Below, piece by piece: positions 17,999 through 25,383 of a stretch of DNA of 64,000 nucleotides (position 1 is its first letter; the number at the start of each line of letters is the position of its first letter). Below the pieces are notes generated by a model. That model did no database searches. It saw nothing but the letters and a program-made list of their open reading frames with translations, and was not told the origin of the DNA. The DNA comes from an uncultured Bacteroidales bacterium (GTDB lineage Bacteria > Bacteroidota > Bacteroidia > Bacteroidales > Paludibacteraceae), in NCBI GenBank assembly GCA_900319035.1, contig ONMU01000005.1, positions 62,001 to 126,000 on the forward strand, given 5' to 3'. The position numbers and the translations under genes were made by a program.

Positions 17999-18502
17999 CG
18001 TGTCCAGCACGCTGATTTCCGTTTGCCACGGATGTTTGTCTGTCCAAATCTGTCCGCTCCAGTCTTGCGTTCTCCTTTGTACATTGTACATTGTACATCG
18101 TACATCGGTCGGCCTTTCCCGTTTTATCAACGCCATGAGCGTCGCATTCATCTCGTCGTTCAGGTCCAACAACCACTTGTACTCCTTCTCGTAGAACGGT
18201 TTCAGATAGTCCGCGAAATACAGAAAGTACGGTGTGTGTTGGTATGTGCTGACAAGGGTAATCCAGTGTTGATGTTGCCATCGAGTCTGGTAACTGATCT
18301 CTATGTCCCGCGTCAACTGCTTGTGTTCCACTTTCTTCACCGGTATCGTCAGTCGCACTAACTCGCCTTTGGCGTCGCGGATGAGTGCCCGATTGCGAAA
18401 CGTCTGTTTCTCAAACGTCTCCATCTGCTCAATCCTTGCCGGCTCGCTCATCAGCGCCTCCATATACGACCTCGGCGGTAAATATGCTGTGGGTAGTACC
18501 AT
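17984..18502 (-). CDS. WbqC-like family protein
   Basis: 172 residues from MVLPTAYLPPRSYMEAL; a TTG nine codons upstream is less likely. Phrases ETFEKQTFRNRALIRDAKGELVRLTIPVKK and HQHWITLVSTYQHTPYFLYFADYLKPFYE match WbqC proteins, whose role in glycan biosynthesis is inferred in other bacteria but not proven. The protein is shorter than typical members (about 200-230), and its C-terminal third (DVRCTMYNVQRRTQDW) is partly made of a family e tract, so the end may be degraded. It lies between lepB and ilvE. Confidence 0.75.
   Translation of the reverse strand: MVLPTAYLPPRSYMEALMSEPARIEQMETFEKQTFRNRALIRDAKGELVRLTIPVKKVEHKQLTRDIEISYQTRWQHQHWITLVSTYQHTPYFLYFADYLKPFYEKEYKWLLDLNDEMNATLMALIKRERPTDVRCTMYNVQRRTQDWSGQIWTDKHPWQTEISVLDTLFDI
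18077..18107. repeat. Family e tract inside the WbqC-like gene
   Basis: TTGTACATTGTACATTGTACATCGTACATC, read in frame as DVRCTMYNVQ. Confidence 0.9.
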
Positions 18503-18510
18503 ACAATTTA

Positions 18511-18548
18511 ACGTTTGGTTGCAAACCAAACCATTTTAACTCTTTAAC
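18511..18548. repeat. Family h mini-hairpin, copy 1
   Basis: ACG then GTTTGGTT-GCA-AACCAAAC (18513-18531), then CATTTTAACTCTTTAACG. Lies between lepB and the WbqC-like gene and includes the lepB stop. Confidence 0.85.
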
Positions 18549-19974
18549 GCTTGGCATTCATGCCGAGCCTGTTCCAGCGAATAGATCTTGTGTCTTTATC
18601 CAAACTCAGCCAGATAAATACAGGTCGTCCTACTATATGATCCTCCGGCACAAATCCCCAATAACGGCTATCCGCACTATTATGCCTGTTGTCGCCTTGC
18701 ATCCAGTAATAATCCATCGCAAACTCGTACTCCTCGCCAATCTTCATCGGCTTGAACTCATACGCGTCCGCTATGCGTTTATAGACCCAGTAGTTCTCCT
18801 CGGTAATCATGATCTTATCCCCTTTGCGCGGAATATAAATCGGTCCGTAGTTATCCCTCGTCCATGAGTTATGTCCAAGCGGATAGACATCTCCGCCTCG
18901 CTCTTCCGGCTCTACAATCATCGCTACCACATGCGGGTTCTTCTCTAACTCCGCCTTCATCCCTTCCGTCAACGGGAAATGCCAAGTCTGTGCATCTACC
19001 TGTATCCGGTCTGCTACGCTAATACCCACTTTCTCCAAGTATTTCCCACCGAACACATGTCCATCTGTCCGTACTAAGTAGTTCAACTGCAAACCCTCTC
19101 TCTCCGGCTCACGCTGCCATTCCTTTGAACTTTCTACTTTCAACTCTCCAACTTCTTTCAACTCTAAACTCTCAACTCTCAACTTCGTATAGACGATATT
19201 ATCGACTATACGCAAACTGTCTCCCGGCTCGCCCACACAACGCTTCACGTAGTTCTCTCTTCTGTCCACAGGACGCACGACAATCTCGCCGAACACATCC
19301 TTCCGGCTCTTCACCAACGCCTCGCCGTAGTAATGTTTGAGTGTATAGAAATCCGGATTCTGCATCTTCGTACAAACGGTATCTCCTGCCGGAAAATTAA
19401 ACACCACAATATCGCCTTTCTTCGGACTTGTCCAACCTTTGAGGCGCTTGTACTCCCAATGCGGCTTGTCCAGATAACTCTTTCCGCCGCCTAACCATGC
19501 CGGCATCGTGTGTTGAACCAACGGCATACTCAACGGAGTCTGCGGCACACGGGCTCCGTAAGCCATCTTGCTTACGTACAAGAAGTCTCCAACTCGCAAA
19601 CTCTTCTCCAAACTCGAACTCGGAATCTGGTAGTTCTGAAAAATATAGATGTTGATGAAATACACCGCCACAAGCGCAAACAGAATAGCATCTAACCAAC
19701 TAAACAAGGTATACAGGAAAGCATTCCCTTTTTCCTTTGTACCTTGTACATTGTCCCCTTGTCCCTTAGGTTGGTATTTCTTCCACCATCCGTAGTTGAT
19801 ATACTTCGTGGTGAACATATCCGCCACAAGCGGCAGCAGCACGAGCCAACCCAAACTCTTCCAATCACCCCATGCTACCCAAACCACGAATACCACGTAT
19901 AGCGAACACCAAATGCCTGCGCGGATCCATCCTCCGCGTGTCACTTCTGCTATCCTATCTTTGAAACTTTTCAT
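18544..19974 (-). CDS. lepB: Signal peptidase I
   Basis: 476 residues with three N-terminal membrane segments (residues ~15-55 and 87-115). It removes signal peptides from exported proteins at the inner membrane. The catalytic Ser is in NYQIPSSSLEKSLRVGD, the general-base Lys in RRENYVKRCVGEPGDSLRI, and signature GDNRHNSADSRYWGFVPEDH is intact. Two repeat-derived peptides are present: QGDNVQGTKEKG (family e) in the cytoplasmic loop and LRVESLELKEVGELKVESSK (family c) between strands soon after the catalytic Lys box. The frame is preserved, so the enzyme is probably functional. Confidence 0.95.
   Translation of the reverse strand: MKSFKDRIAEVTRGGWIRAGIWCSLYVVFVVWVAWGDWKSLGWLVLLPLVADMFTTKYINYGWWKKYQPKGQGDNVQGTKEKGNAFLYTLFSWLDAILFALVAVYFINIYIFQNYQIPSSSLEKSLRVGDFLYVSKMAYGARVPQTPLSMPLVQHTMPAWLGGGKSYLDKPHWEYKRLKGWTSPKKGDIVVFNFPAGDTVCTKMQNPDFYTLKHYYGEALVKSRKDVFGEIVVRPVDRRENYVKRCVGEPGDSLRIVDNIVYTKLRVESLELKEVGELKVESSKEWQREPEREGLQLNYLVRTDGHVFGGKYLEKVGISVADRIQVDAQTWHFPLTEGMKAELEKNPHVVAMIVEPEERGGDVYPLGHNSWTRDNYGPIYIPRKGDKIMITEENYWVYKRIADAYEFKPMKIGEEYEFAMDYYWMQGDNRHNSADSRYWGFVPEDHIVGRPVFIWLSLDKDTRSIRWNRLGMNAKR
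19124..19187. repeat. Family c tract inside lepB
   Basis: CTTTCAACTCTCCAACTTC and ACTCTAAACTCTCAACTCTC words, in frame, reading KLRVESLELKEVGELKVESS. Confidence 0.9.
19726..19771. repeat. Family e tract inside lepB
   Basis: CCTTTGTACCTTGTACATTGT and CCCCTTGTCCC words, in frame, reading GQGDNVQGTKEKG. Confidence 0.8.
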
Positions 19975-20012
19975 TTTAACAATTTAACATTTTAACGATT
20001 TAACAGTTTAAC
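19974..20012. repeat. Family h junction tract
   Basis: TTTTAACAATTTAACATTTTAACGATTTAACAG between dapB and lepB; encodes the dapB C-terminal LNC and stop. Confidence 0.9.
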
Positions 20013-20647
20013 GCTTCAGCAGCCAATACGGCTCCTAATGCAAAACCACGACGACCTTTTGCGATATGCGTAATAATGATTGTATCTTCCTCGCTGTCCC
20101 ATTTCACCTCATGCGTCCCCGGCACTTCTCCCTCACGAATGGATTCAATGGGAACATCATTAAGCGTAGCGTCACCATTGAGCGGCTTTGCCGCGCTCAT
20201 TATATCATTGCTCAGCGTCTTTGCCGTTCCGCTCGGTTTGTCCAGTTTATGAATATGGTGGATCTCGGTGATGGAGGGCGTGTATTGCGGCTGATCTTTC
20301 ATCTTCTGTGCAAGCAACTTGTTGATATCAAAGAATATATTCACGCCCACTGAGTAGTTACTGCTCCATACAAGCATCTGCTTGTCGTGGATTCGTCTGT
20401 CTTCGTCCATTAGCGCCGCGGCATTCCATCCGGTCGAACCGCACACTACCGGCACACCTTGCGCCCATGCTGCGCGGATATTTGCCTCCGCTGTCGCTGG
20501 CGTCGTAAACTCAATCGCCACATCCGCACCGTTTAACTCAAAAGCATCGCCTGCATCAATCCGCGCGACCACTTTATGTCCGCGCTCAAGGGCAACTTCT
20601 TCAATCATGTGCCCCATTTTACCATATCCGATGATTGCTATCTTCAT
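20000..20647 (-). CDS. dapB: 4-hydroxy-tetrahydrodipicolinate reductase
   Basis: 215 residues from MKIAIIGYGKMGHMIEEVA; the frame is open further upstream but that part crosses the promoter. It reduces 4-hydroxytetrahydrodipicolinate with NAD(P)H in lysine and diaminopimelate synthesis. The GxGxMG nucleotide-binding loop, EFTTP, CGSTGW, EIHHIHKLDKPSGTAK (catalytic His and Lys) and the AKGRRGFALGAV tail are present. Slightly shorter than many homologues, as in other Bacteroidetes. It has its own promoter about 100 nt upstream and is the first gene of the long minus-strand run. Confidence 0.95.
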   Translation of the reverse strand: MKIAIIGYGKMGHMIEEVALERGHKVVARIDAGDAFELNGADVAIEFTTPATAEANIRAAWAQGVPVVCGSTGWNAAALMDEDRRIHDKQMLVWSSNYSVGVNIFFDINKLLAQKMKDQPQYTPSITEIHHIHKLDKPSGTAKTLSNDIMSAAKPLNGDATLNDVPIESIREGEVPGTHEVKWDSEEDTIIITHIAKGRRGFALGAVLAAEALNC

Positions 20648-20748
20648 GTTCTTATATCTGTCTTTTTTGTTTTTATATATCCGCCAATCTTGGAGTGATC
20701 CCCTTTTTGTATCACGCGCTATATATGCGCGCACATCAAAAAAGCGTG

Positions 20749-20780
20749 CAAAGTTACAAAAAAAAACGTACATATACAAG
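20749..20780 (-). promoter_or_regulatory. dapB promoter
   Basis: Minus strand: CTTGTA at 20780-20775 (-33), 18 nt, TAACTTTG at 20756-20749 (-7). Confidence 0.75.
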
Positions 20781-20788
20781 TATATGTA
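20769..20788. promoter_or_regulatory. Perfect palindrome over the dapB -33 box
   Basis: TACATATAC-AA-GTATATGTA, a 9-bp inverted repeat with a 2-nt centre that overlaps the -33 hexamer. Candidate operator. Confidence 0.5.
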
Positions 20789-20816
20789 TAAAAAAGAGCG
20801 CCGAAACGCTCCTTTT
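20788..20816 (-). terminator. Intrinsic terminator of the 212-residue secreted protein gene
   Basis: On the minus strand: GAGCG-TTTCGG-CGCTC followed by TTTTTT, about 30 nt past the stop codon and just upstream of the dapB promoter. Confidence 0.75.
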
Positions 20817-20842
20817 CTCTCTTTTCCGTCAATTTTTCTACA

Positions 20843-21481
20843 TCATTTCACTTCTTGACCGGTAATAGTATAGGTGTGATCTGAGTTTTCAATCATCACT
20901 TGATCCTTACTTAGATATTTGCGTGCAGACGATTTCAGTGGAGAAATAGGGGACATTACATTCTCGCTTACATCTCCTGTTCCGGGTAGGGAATAGATAG
21001 AGGTCGTATATTCTGATATGCCTATTTGCTGTTCTTCGTCCCAATGCCAATCGTAATTGCTGACTACTAACTTATAACCAGAAGTTAATTTTATTATGCG
21101 AACATAATTAAATTCTCCTAAATCAGCAAGTAGAAGTCCGTTTTGATTGTATACATATCCGTGACCTCCGTCTTTATTATTTCCGGTTGATGCTATGAAT
21201 CCAATTAGACCGTCTGTTGAGTAGATGTTTTTTGCAATTAAATCATAACTTTTCATGTTGGGTATAGTGATACGTGCGATTTCATTATAAGTCAATGCAT
21301 CAACACAGATCAATGTCCCATTTTCATTATAGGCGTAAATATCTCCCATCGTATATCCATTATTATCTATGGATTCATGTGGAGTGTAAACATTGTAGTT
21401 AAACGTGTTTTCTAATGTGATTTGCGCATCAACCATTGTTGTAGCCAATAGTGCTGCAATCATAAATGTAAACTTTTTCAT
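20843..21481 (-). CDS. Secreted protein with type IX-like C-terminal tail
   Basis: 212 residues with a clear signal peptide (MKKFTFMIAALLATTMVDAQ). The body contains beta-propeller-like phrases (MGDIYAYNENGTLICVDA, GYVYNQNGLLLADLG), suggesting repeated four-stranded units, but no named family is recognised. The C-terminus SARKYLSKDQVMIENSDHTY then TITGQEVK matches the sorting-tail pattern seen at the end of the large Ig-like protein. Base composition is AT-richer than its neighbours. It has its own terminator; no promoter of the standard type is obvious upstream. Confidence 0.75.
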   Translation of the reverse strand: MKKFTFMIAALLATTMVDAQITLENTFNYNVYTPHESIDNNGYTMGDIYAYNENGTLICVDALTYNEIARITIPNMKSYDLIAKNIYSTDGLIGFIASTGNNKDGGHGYVYNQNGLLLADLGEFNYVRIIKLTSGYKLVVSNYDWHWDEEQQIGISEYTTSIYSLPGTGDVSENVMSPISPLKSSARKYLSKDQVMIENSDHTYTITGQEVK

Positions 21482-21548
21482 AATTTTAATATTTTATTTC
21501 CCCTCTTACACCTTCAGGGCTTGGTATAAAAAATGGACGTTTCTTATC

Positions 21549-21659
21549 ATCCTTGAGGCTGTAGGAATGCCCATATGCCGATAAGTCACGCCCATATACT
21601 ATATGGACGTTTGACGACTTATATTGGCATATCTCAAAACTTCCTACATTCCAAGGATT
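21549..21659. repeat. Large imperfect inverted repeat (about 110 bp)
   Basis: The left arm (21549-21597) and right arm (21606-21659) share, in order, ATCCTTG, TGTAGGAA, ATATGCC, ATAAGTC and CCATAT, and close on a CCATATACTATATGG centre. Lies between HepT and the secreted-protein gene. Confidence 0.75.
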
Positions 21660-21663
21660 CCAA

Positions 21664-21727
21664 TAAATCGCAAACGCGAATTTTCAATATGTCACCGCTT
21701 TTTTACGCTGTCGGTGCCAGCGATTTA
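21664..21727. repeat. Nested hairpin downstream of HepT
   Basis: TAAATCGC (21664-21671) pairs with GCGATTTA (21720-21727); inside, CACCG pairs with CGGTG. It abuts the HepT stop codon. Possible terminator or processing site; no T-run. Confidence 0.5.
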
Positions 21728-22084
21728 TTATTCCACGCTTTCTTCCTCTTGGATAAAACGTTCGATTTGAGGTCTTAAAATAGGTAGATCATTGTCGATG
21801 ACATTCCATACCTTGGTTGGAAAAATCATATAATATCCGTGCACTAACACATGCCTCATTCCTTCCATTTTATTCCATGGCGCATCGGGATGTGCCTCAC
21901 GGAATTCATTTGTTAACTTATATGTGGCTTCTCCTATTATCTCCAGTTGCTTTACAAAACCATGGAAGATAATTGTATCTTTCTCAGCTTGTTCAACAGT
22001 AAAACGCTTACGACCATTTATTAAATTATCTATAGCCGTAAGAATATGAACCAAACGTTCTTTGTCTCTAATACGCTCTCTCAT
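21728..22084 (-). CDS. hepT: HepT-type HEPN ribonuclease toxin
   Basis: 118 residues, all-helical HEPN fold. The RNase motif RHVLVHGYY fits Rx4HxY: Arg and His are catalytic, and the Tyr is the site AMPylated by the partner antitoxin in characterised MntA-HepT pairs. Start overlaps the end of the nucleotidyltransferase gene by 17 nt, giving the canonical antitoxin-first order. It likely cleaves RNA when unmodified. AT-rich relative to neighbours, consistent with horizontal transfer. Confidence 0.9.
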   Translation of the reverse strand: MRERIRDKERLVHILTAIDNLINGRKRFTVEQAEKDTIIFHGFVKQLEIIGEATYKLTNEFREAHPDAPWNKMEGMRHVLVHGYYMIFPTKVWNVIDNDLPILRPQIERFIQEEESVE

Positions 22085-22376
22085 AAATTTTTATTTTATC
22101 ATGGTCGGCTGATTTGCGGGCAAAAGGCATCAAATAGTCGTCCTCAATTAAATCTACTGGACGATGAACGATTTTCCGTAGATCACTTACCATTCCACCA
22201 ATATCCATCAGCGAAAGGCTGTCGCTATCCGTATAAGTAACGAGCAGATCTACATCGCTATCCGGTGTTTCTTCGCCGCGCGAACAAGAACCGAACAAGT
22301 ATGCTCGTTCGACCGGTTGAGTAGCAAGATACGCTTGTATCTTCGGAATCATCTCTTGTACTTCTGCGCTTGGCAT
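22068..22376 (-). CDS. mntA: MntA-type nucleotidyltransferase antitoxin
   Basis: 102 residues from MPSAEVQEMIPKIQAYL; the frame stays open upstream into the promoter, so the longer version is rejected. Minimal nucleotidyltransferase with AYLFGSCSRGEETPDSDVDL, the GSx10DxD catalytic signature. In studied pairs MntA adds AMP to a Tyr of HepT and silences it. It overlaps hepT and has its own promoter. Confidence 0.9.
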   Translation of the reverse strand: MPSAEVQEMIPKIQAYLATQPVERAYLFGSCSRGEETPDSDVDLLVTYTDSDSLSLMDIGGMVSDLRKIVHRPVDLIEDDYLMPFARKSADHDKIKIYERAY

Positions 22377-22402
22377 TTGGATGTCGGTTTTATTTTGCGC
22401 CG

Positions 22403-22434
22403 CAAAATTACGAATAATTTTTGATATATGCAAA
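22403..22434 (-). promoter_or_regulatory. mntA-hepT promoter
   Basis: Minus strand: TTTGCA at 22434-22429, 18 nt, TAATTTTG at 22410-22403. About 20 nt of leader. Confidence 0.8.
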
Positions 22435-22487
22435 TTTTGTAACAAAAATTTGTAGAATTTACGGATTTTATTATAATAAGGTCTATT

Positions 22488-23723
22488 TTACGGAACAATC
22501 CACTTCTTTGGGTCTATTTTTGTCCCGTCCGGCAAAACAGGCTTGCTCAGCACGCGTACCCAACTCGGTCTTCCTTCGGATTTGTCCTGCGACTTGTACT
22601 CATAGCTGTTCGGACATGGATCATCCGCATTGTATCCCTCTTTGTCCTTTACCAAACCCAATGACCAACCTTCGCTGTTCAAGACACCCTCATCCCATGT
22701 GGTATATGCCCAAACGGTCTCTCCCCACCATCTCCAAGGACGAGCTAACCAAACACTCTGCTTGCGGCTTTTGGGGTATTCTTTGACTTGCTCTTTCACC
22801 ACTTTCTCTCCCACGGTTTTACTGGTTCGAAGGGTCGTCACAGACGGTTTTAACTCGTCCTCGGTCGCCAACCGGATGTGACATTTATAGAATAGCATAC
22901 CCCGTTTGCCCTCTTCACTTCTGCCTGCCGCGATGTAACACTTATCGCCTTTCTCGCCGTTGATATTGGCTACGATCGTTGCCTTGTTCACGCACATCGT
23001 CATCGCTCCGAAGATAAAATCGACACCTCCTGCCAAAATTCCGCCTTCCCAGTAGATACTTGCTCCCTCATCGCCGTACAACACATCCTGTCGTCCCACG
23101 GCACGGCAGTTCTTCAAACGTGCGTTCGTTGCTCCCTCGGTAAACGAGATAGCTGCTGCCCGCTCTCTGTATTTCTTCTTTTGCACCTCTGTCGAACCCA
23201 CCTCTTTCGGTCGCTCTGGCATCACTTTCTTTGGCCGCTCTTTCGCTGTCCACGGCATGTCGGATTGACTGATATCCACCAGACTGTCTGCTGCTTCTTT
23301 CTCGCAGACATACAGGTTAAACGAGTTCTCAAAGATAATATTCTCTGCATAGAAATCCGGAGCTGTCACCAATACCGATGCATTCCATCGTCTCTCTCTC
23401 GAACCACCATAGTTCACGCGGCTACCCATACTCTTGTACTGGTATCCATGCCCGTAGTACCAAGTCAGTCGCACAGCCTCCGGATCGGCTTCTACTCCTC
23501 CGTTCCTTAAACCGATAGAAGGTTTCTTACTCGCGTTCTTCAAACTCAATCCCGGTACATCAATCGTCAATTCCTCGCAATATGTCCCCGGTTCAATCCA
23601 GATTGTCGTCCTCTCTCCCCGTTCCTTATACACAACCCGCGCACTATCTACCGCTGCCGTCACGCTCTCTCCCGCAGAAACGTGTAGCACTAAGAATAAT
23701 ATACTCGCTACGAAAATATTCAT
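22488..23723 (-). CDS. CE8 pectinesterase
   Basis: 411 residues with an N-terminal signal peptide (MNIFVASILFLVLHVSAG). Pectin methylesterases remove methyl esters from polygalacturonate. The beta-helix family motifs appear in order: GRQDVLYGDEGASIYWEG (QD motif), GGVDFIFGAM (catalytic Asp), and WLARPWRWWGE (LGRPW-like Arg). An unusual Lys/Glu-rich insert (ERPKKVMPERPKEVGSTEV) lies before the QD motif. It complements the GH28 enzyme functionally. The start codon lies beside a family f tract. Confidence 0.92.
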   Translation of the reverse strand: MNIFVASILFLVLHVSAGESVTAAVDSARVVYKERGERTTIWIEPGTYCEELTIDVPGLSLKNASKKPSIGLRNGGVEADPEAVRLTWYYGHGYQYKSMGSRVNYGGSRERRWNASVLVTAPDFYAENIIFENSFNLYVCEKEAADSLVDISQSDMPWTAKERPKKVMPERPKEVGSTEVQKKKYRERAAAISFTEGATNARLKNCRAVGRQDVLYGDEGASIYWEGGILAGGVDFIFGAMTMCVNKATIVANINGEKGDKCYIAAGRSEEGKRGMLFYKCHIRLATEDELKPSVTTLRTSKTVGEKVVKEQVKEYPKSRKQSVWLARPWRWWGETVWAYTTWDEGVLNSEGWSLGLVKDKEGYNADDPCPNSYEYKSQDKSEGRPSWVRVLSKPVLPDGTKIDPKKWIVP

Positions 23724-23758
23724 TATTAATTATTCACTATTCATTATTCATTATTATC
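23721..23758. repeat. Family f junction tract
   Basis: CATTATTAATTATTCACTATTCATTATTCATTATTAT; covers the CE8 start and the end of the 62-codon frame. Confidence 0.85.
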
Positions 23759-23932
23759 CACCAGCATTTCGCATTTCTTGCAATCGAAGGTAAGGCGAAG
23801 GGTTTTGCCCGTACGGAGACGCAGAAAACGCGGTTCCTTATCTTTCGGATAAGGATTAATCTTGCGGCAATGTCCCAGCTCAAAGAGCAGGCAGTATTTG
23901 CAAGTCATCAAAGGATAGTTGCTCGTCTCCAT
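23744..23932 (-). pseudogene. Out-of-frame C-terminal cysteine module of the U32 peptidase
   Basis: 62 codons, with TCKYCLLFELGHCRK and FDCKKCEMLV. This four-to-five-cysteine module is the normal C-terminus of Bacteroidales U32 peptidases (from memory: MTTKYCLxxELGxC...DCxxCEM). It overlaps the preceding U32 frame by 25 nt in another register. The intervening ~70-80 residues expected in homologues are missing, so this looks like a deletion plus frameshift rather than an independent gene, although it could be translated from its ATG by coupling. Cysteines of this kind may bind metal or an Fe-S cluster. Confidence 0.65.
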
Positions 23933-25377
23933 TCGTTCAAAACACTAATAGGTATAAAATACGGCTTGCTCTCAATCCGCACTTCACGCGCGATATAAGG
24001 CGTGTCGCCAAGTTTAGCTAACTGTGTACGGATGTTCTCCAATGCTTTATCTGCATTTTTAGCTTCCTCATGCGCATAAGTAAATGAACGCTCATGGTCG
24101 CCTATTTGTACTGAAAAACCCTCTTCCGTCTCCCTCAAAACAACATCCACCGGAATCTTCCGTTCGCTTCTCAGGTTCTTCACGAACTCGACATCCAGAT
24201 TTCTATACAGCCCTCTTCCCTTTAGGGAGGAGATGGGGGTAGGCTCTTTATTCACCTTCACCCAATTTCCCTCTACGCCGTTGACGTTAAATCCCTCGTT
24301 GCCCATGGTCAGACCGTCTCCGTTATGCAAGACCACACCGGGTTTCAACCGGACGCGTAAAGTATTACCGTTGATCTGAAGCACCTCTCCGACGTACTCA
24401 CCCGTGGACTTCGGCGTGTCCCAATTAGCCATTTTTGCTGTCCGTCCGTGCAAGAAATAATCAATCCCTCCTCGATGGAAGGTCTTCTCGGGATTAGGTG
24501 TAAAATCACGTGTGTAAATCGGTCTGTACTCTGTCAGTGAAACGGTCTGTGCTCTGAGGTCAACCTGGTAGCGGTCTAATTTCTCCCGATAATACGCTGT
24601 TATATTCGTCACATAATCAGCGTCTTTCAGTCGTCCCTCTATCTTAAAGGTCGTCACGCCGGCTTCTATCAGTTCGCTTAGATACGCACTTCGATCCATG
24701 TCCTGCAAACTCAGTAAATGCCGCTGATGAATAGGCACCCCTTGTTCGTCCAACACCTCGTTTCCCTCTGCATCTAACAGGTCGTACGCCATGCGGCAGA
24801 ACTGCGCGCAAGCACCTCTGTTGGCACTTCGTCCGGCGAGCACTTCGGATATATAGCATCGTCCCGAATAACTCACGCACAAGGCGCCATGAACAAACGC
24901 CTCCAACTCTATATCCGGCACTTCTTCATGGATTGCCCGGATCTCCTCGATGCCCAATTCGCGTGCTAAAACGACCCGTTTGAAACCCAACTCTTTGAGC
25001 CGTTTCACTTGTTCAGGCGTACGGTTGTCGCATTGGGTCGAAGCGTGCAGCCTGATAGGCGGCAAGTCCAACTCCAACAAATGTAAATCCTGAATGATCA
25101 GCGCATCGACTCCTATTTTATATAACGCGTGCGCGAGCGAGACAGCTTCCGGGTATTCGTCCTCATGGAGCAAGGTGTTCATCGTCACCAAGACCTGTAC
25201 GCCGTACGTATGCGCGTATTGTACTACCTCCGCCAAGTCCTCCAAACTGTTACCTGCCGCTTGGCGCGCACCAAAAGCCGGTGCACCTATATACACCGCG
25301 TCAGCTCCTGCTTGTATAGCAGCCTTAGCAACCTCTTTGTTCTTCGCCGGAGATAATATGCACAATTTACAATTCAC
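23908..25377 (-). CDS. U32 family peptidase / tRNA-rRNA hydroxylation-type protein, C-terminally truncated
   Basis: 489 residues. U32 signatures are intact: LSPAKNKEVAKAAIQAGADAVYIGAP at the start, and ELEAFVHGALCVSYSGRCYISE with GACAQFCRMAYDL (the conserved Cys set). Relatives RlhA and TrhP hydroxylate RNA, others are annotated collagenases; which applies here is unknown. The start is a GTG within a family d-like tract (N-terminal MNCKLC is repeat-encoded). A palindromic element encodes EPTPISSLKGRG at about residue 380. The frame ends early at NEWRRATIL, and the usual C-terminal cysteine module is out of frame immediately downstream. Confidence 0.85.
   Translation of the reverse strand: MNCKLCILSPAKNKEVAKAAIQAGADAVYIGAPAFGARQAAGNSLEDLAEVVQYAHTYGVQVLVTMNTLLHEDEYPEAVSLAHALYKIGVDALIIQDLHLLELDLPPIRLHASTQCDNRTPEQVKRLKELGFKRVVLARELGIEEIRAIHEEVPDIELEAFVHGALCVSYSGRCYISEVLAGRSANRGACAQFCRMAYDLLDAEGNEVLDEQGVPIHQRHLLSLQDMDRSAYLSELIEAGVTTFKIEGRLKDADYVTNITAYYREKLDRYQVDLRAQTVSLTEYRPIYTRDFTPNPEKTFHRGGIDYFLHGRTAKMANWDTPKSTGEYVGEVLQINGNTLRVRLKPGVVLHNGDGLTMGNEGFNVNGVEGNWVKVNKEPTPISSLKGRGLYRNLDVEFVKNLRSERKIPVDVVLRETEEGFSVQIGDHERSFTYAHEEAKNADKALENIRTQLAKLGDTPYIAREVRIESKPYFIPISVLNEWRRATIL
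24210..24246. repeat. GC-rich palindromic element inside the U32 gene
   Basis: CCTCTTCCC-TTTA-GGGAGGAG followed by ATGGGGGTAGGCTC, in frame on minus as EPTPISSLKGRG. Confidence 0.85.
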
Positions 25378-25383
25378 AATTAT
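25361..25383. repeat. Family d-like junction tract
   Basis: CACAATTTACAATTCACAATTA overlaps the TrmH stop and supplies the GTG start of the U32 gene. Confidence 0.8.

Noticed and set aside
17968..18105. N-terminal extension of ilvE
   Set aside because: The extra residues overlap the WbqC-like gene in another frame and are not part of the aminotransferase fold.
18077..18107. Tandem repeats considered as a CRISPR array
   Set aside because: Units are about 10 bp with no spacers and no cas genes nearby.
20648..20779. N-terminal extension of dapB
   Set aside because: It crosses the dapB -7 box; MKIAIIGYGKMG is the standard start.
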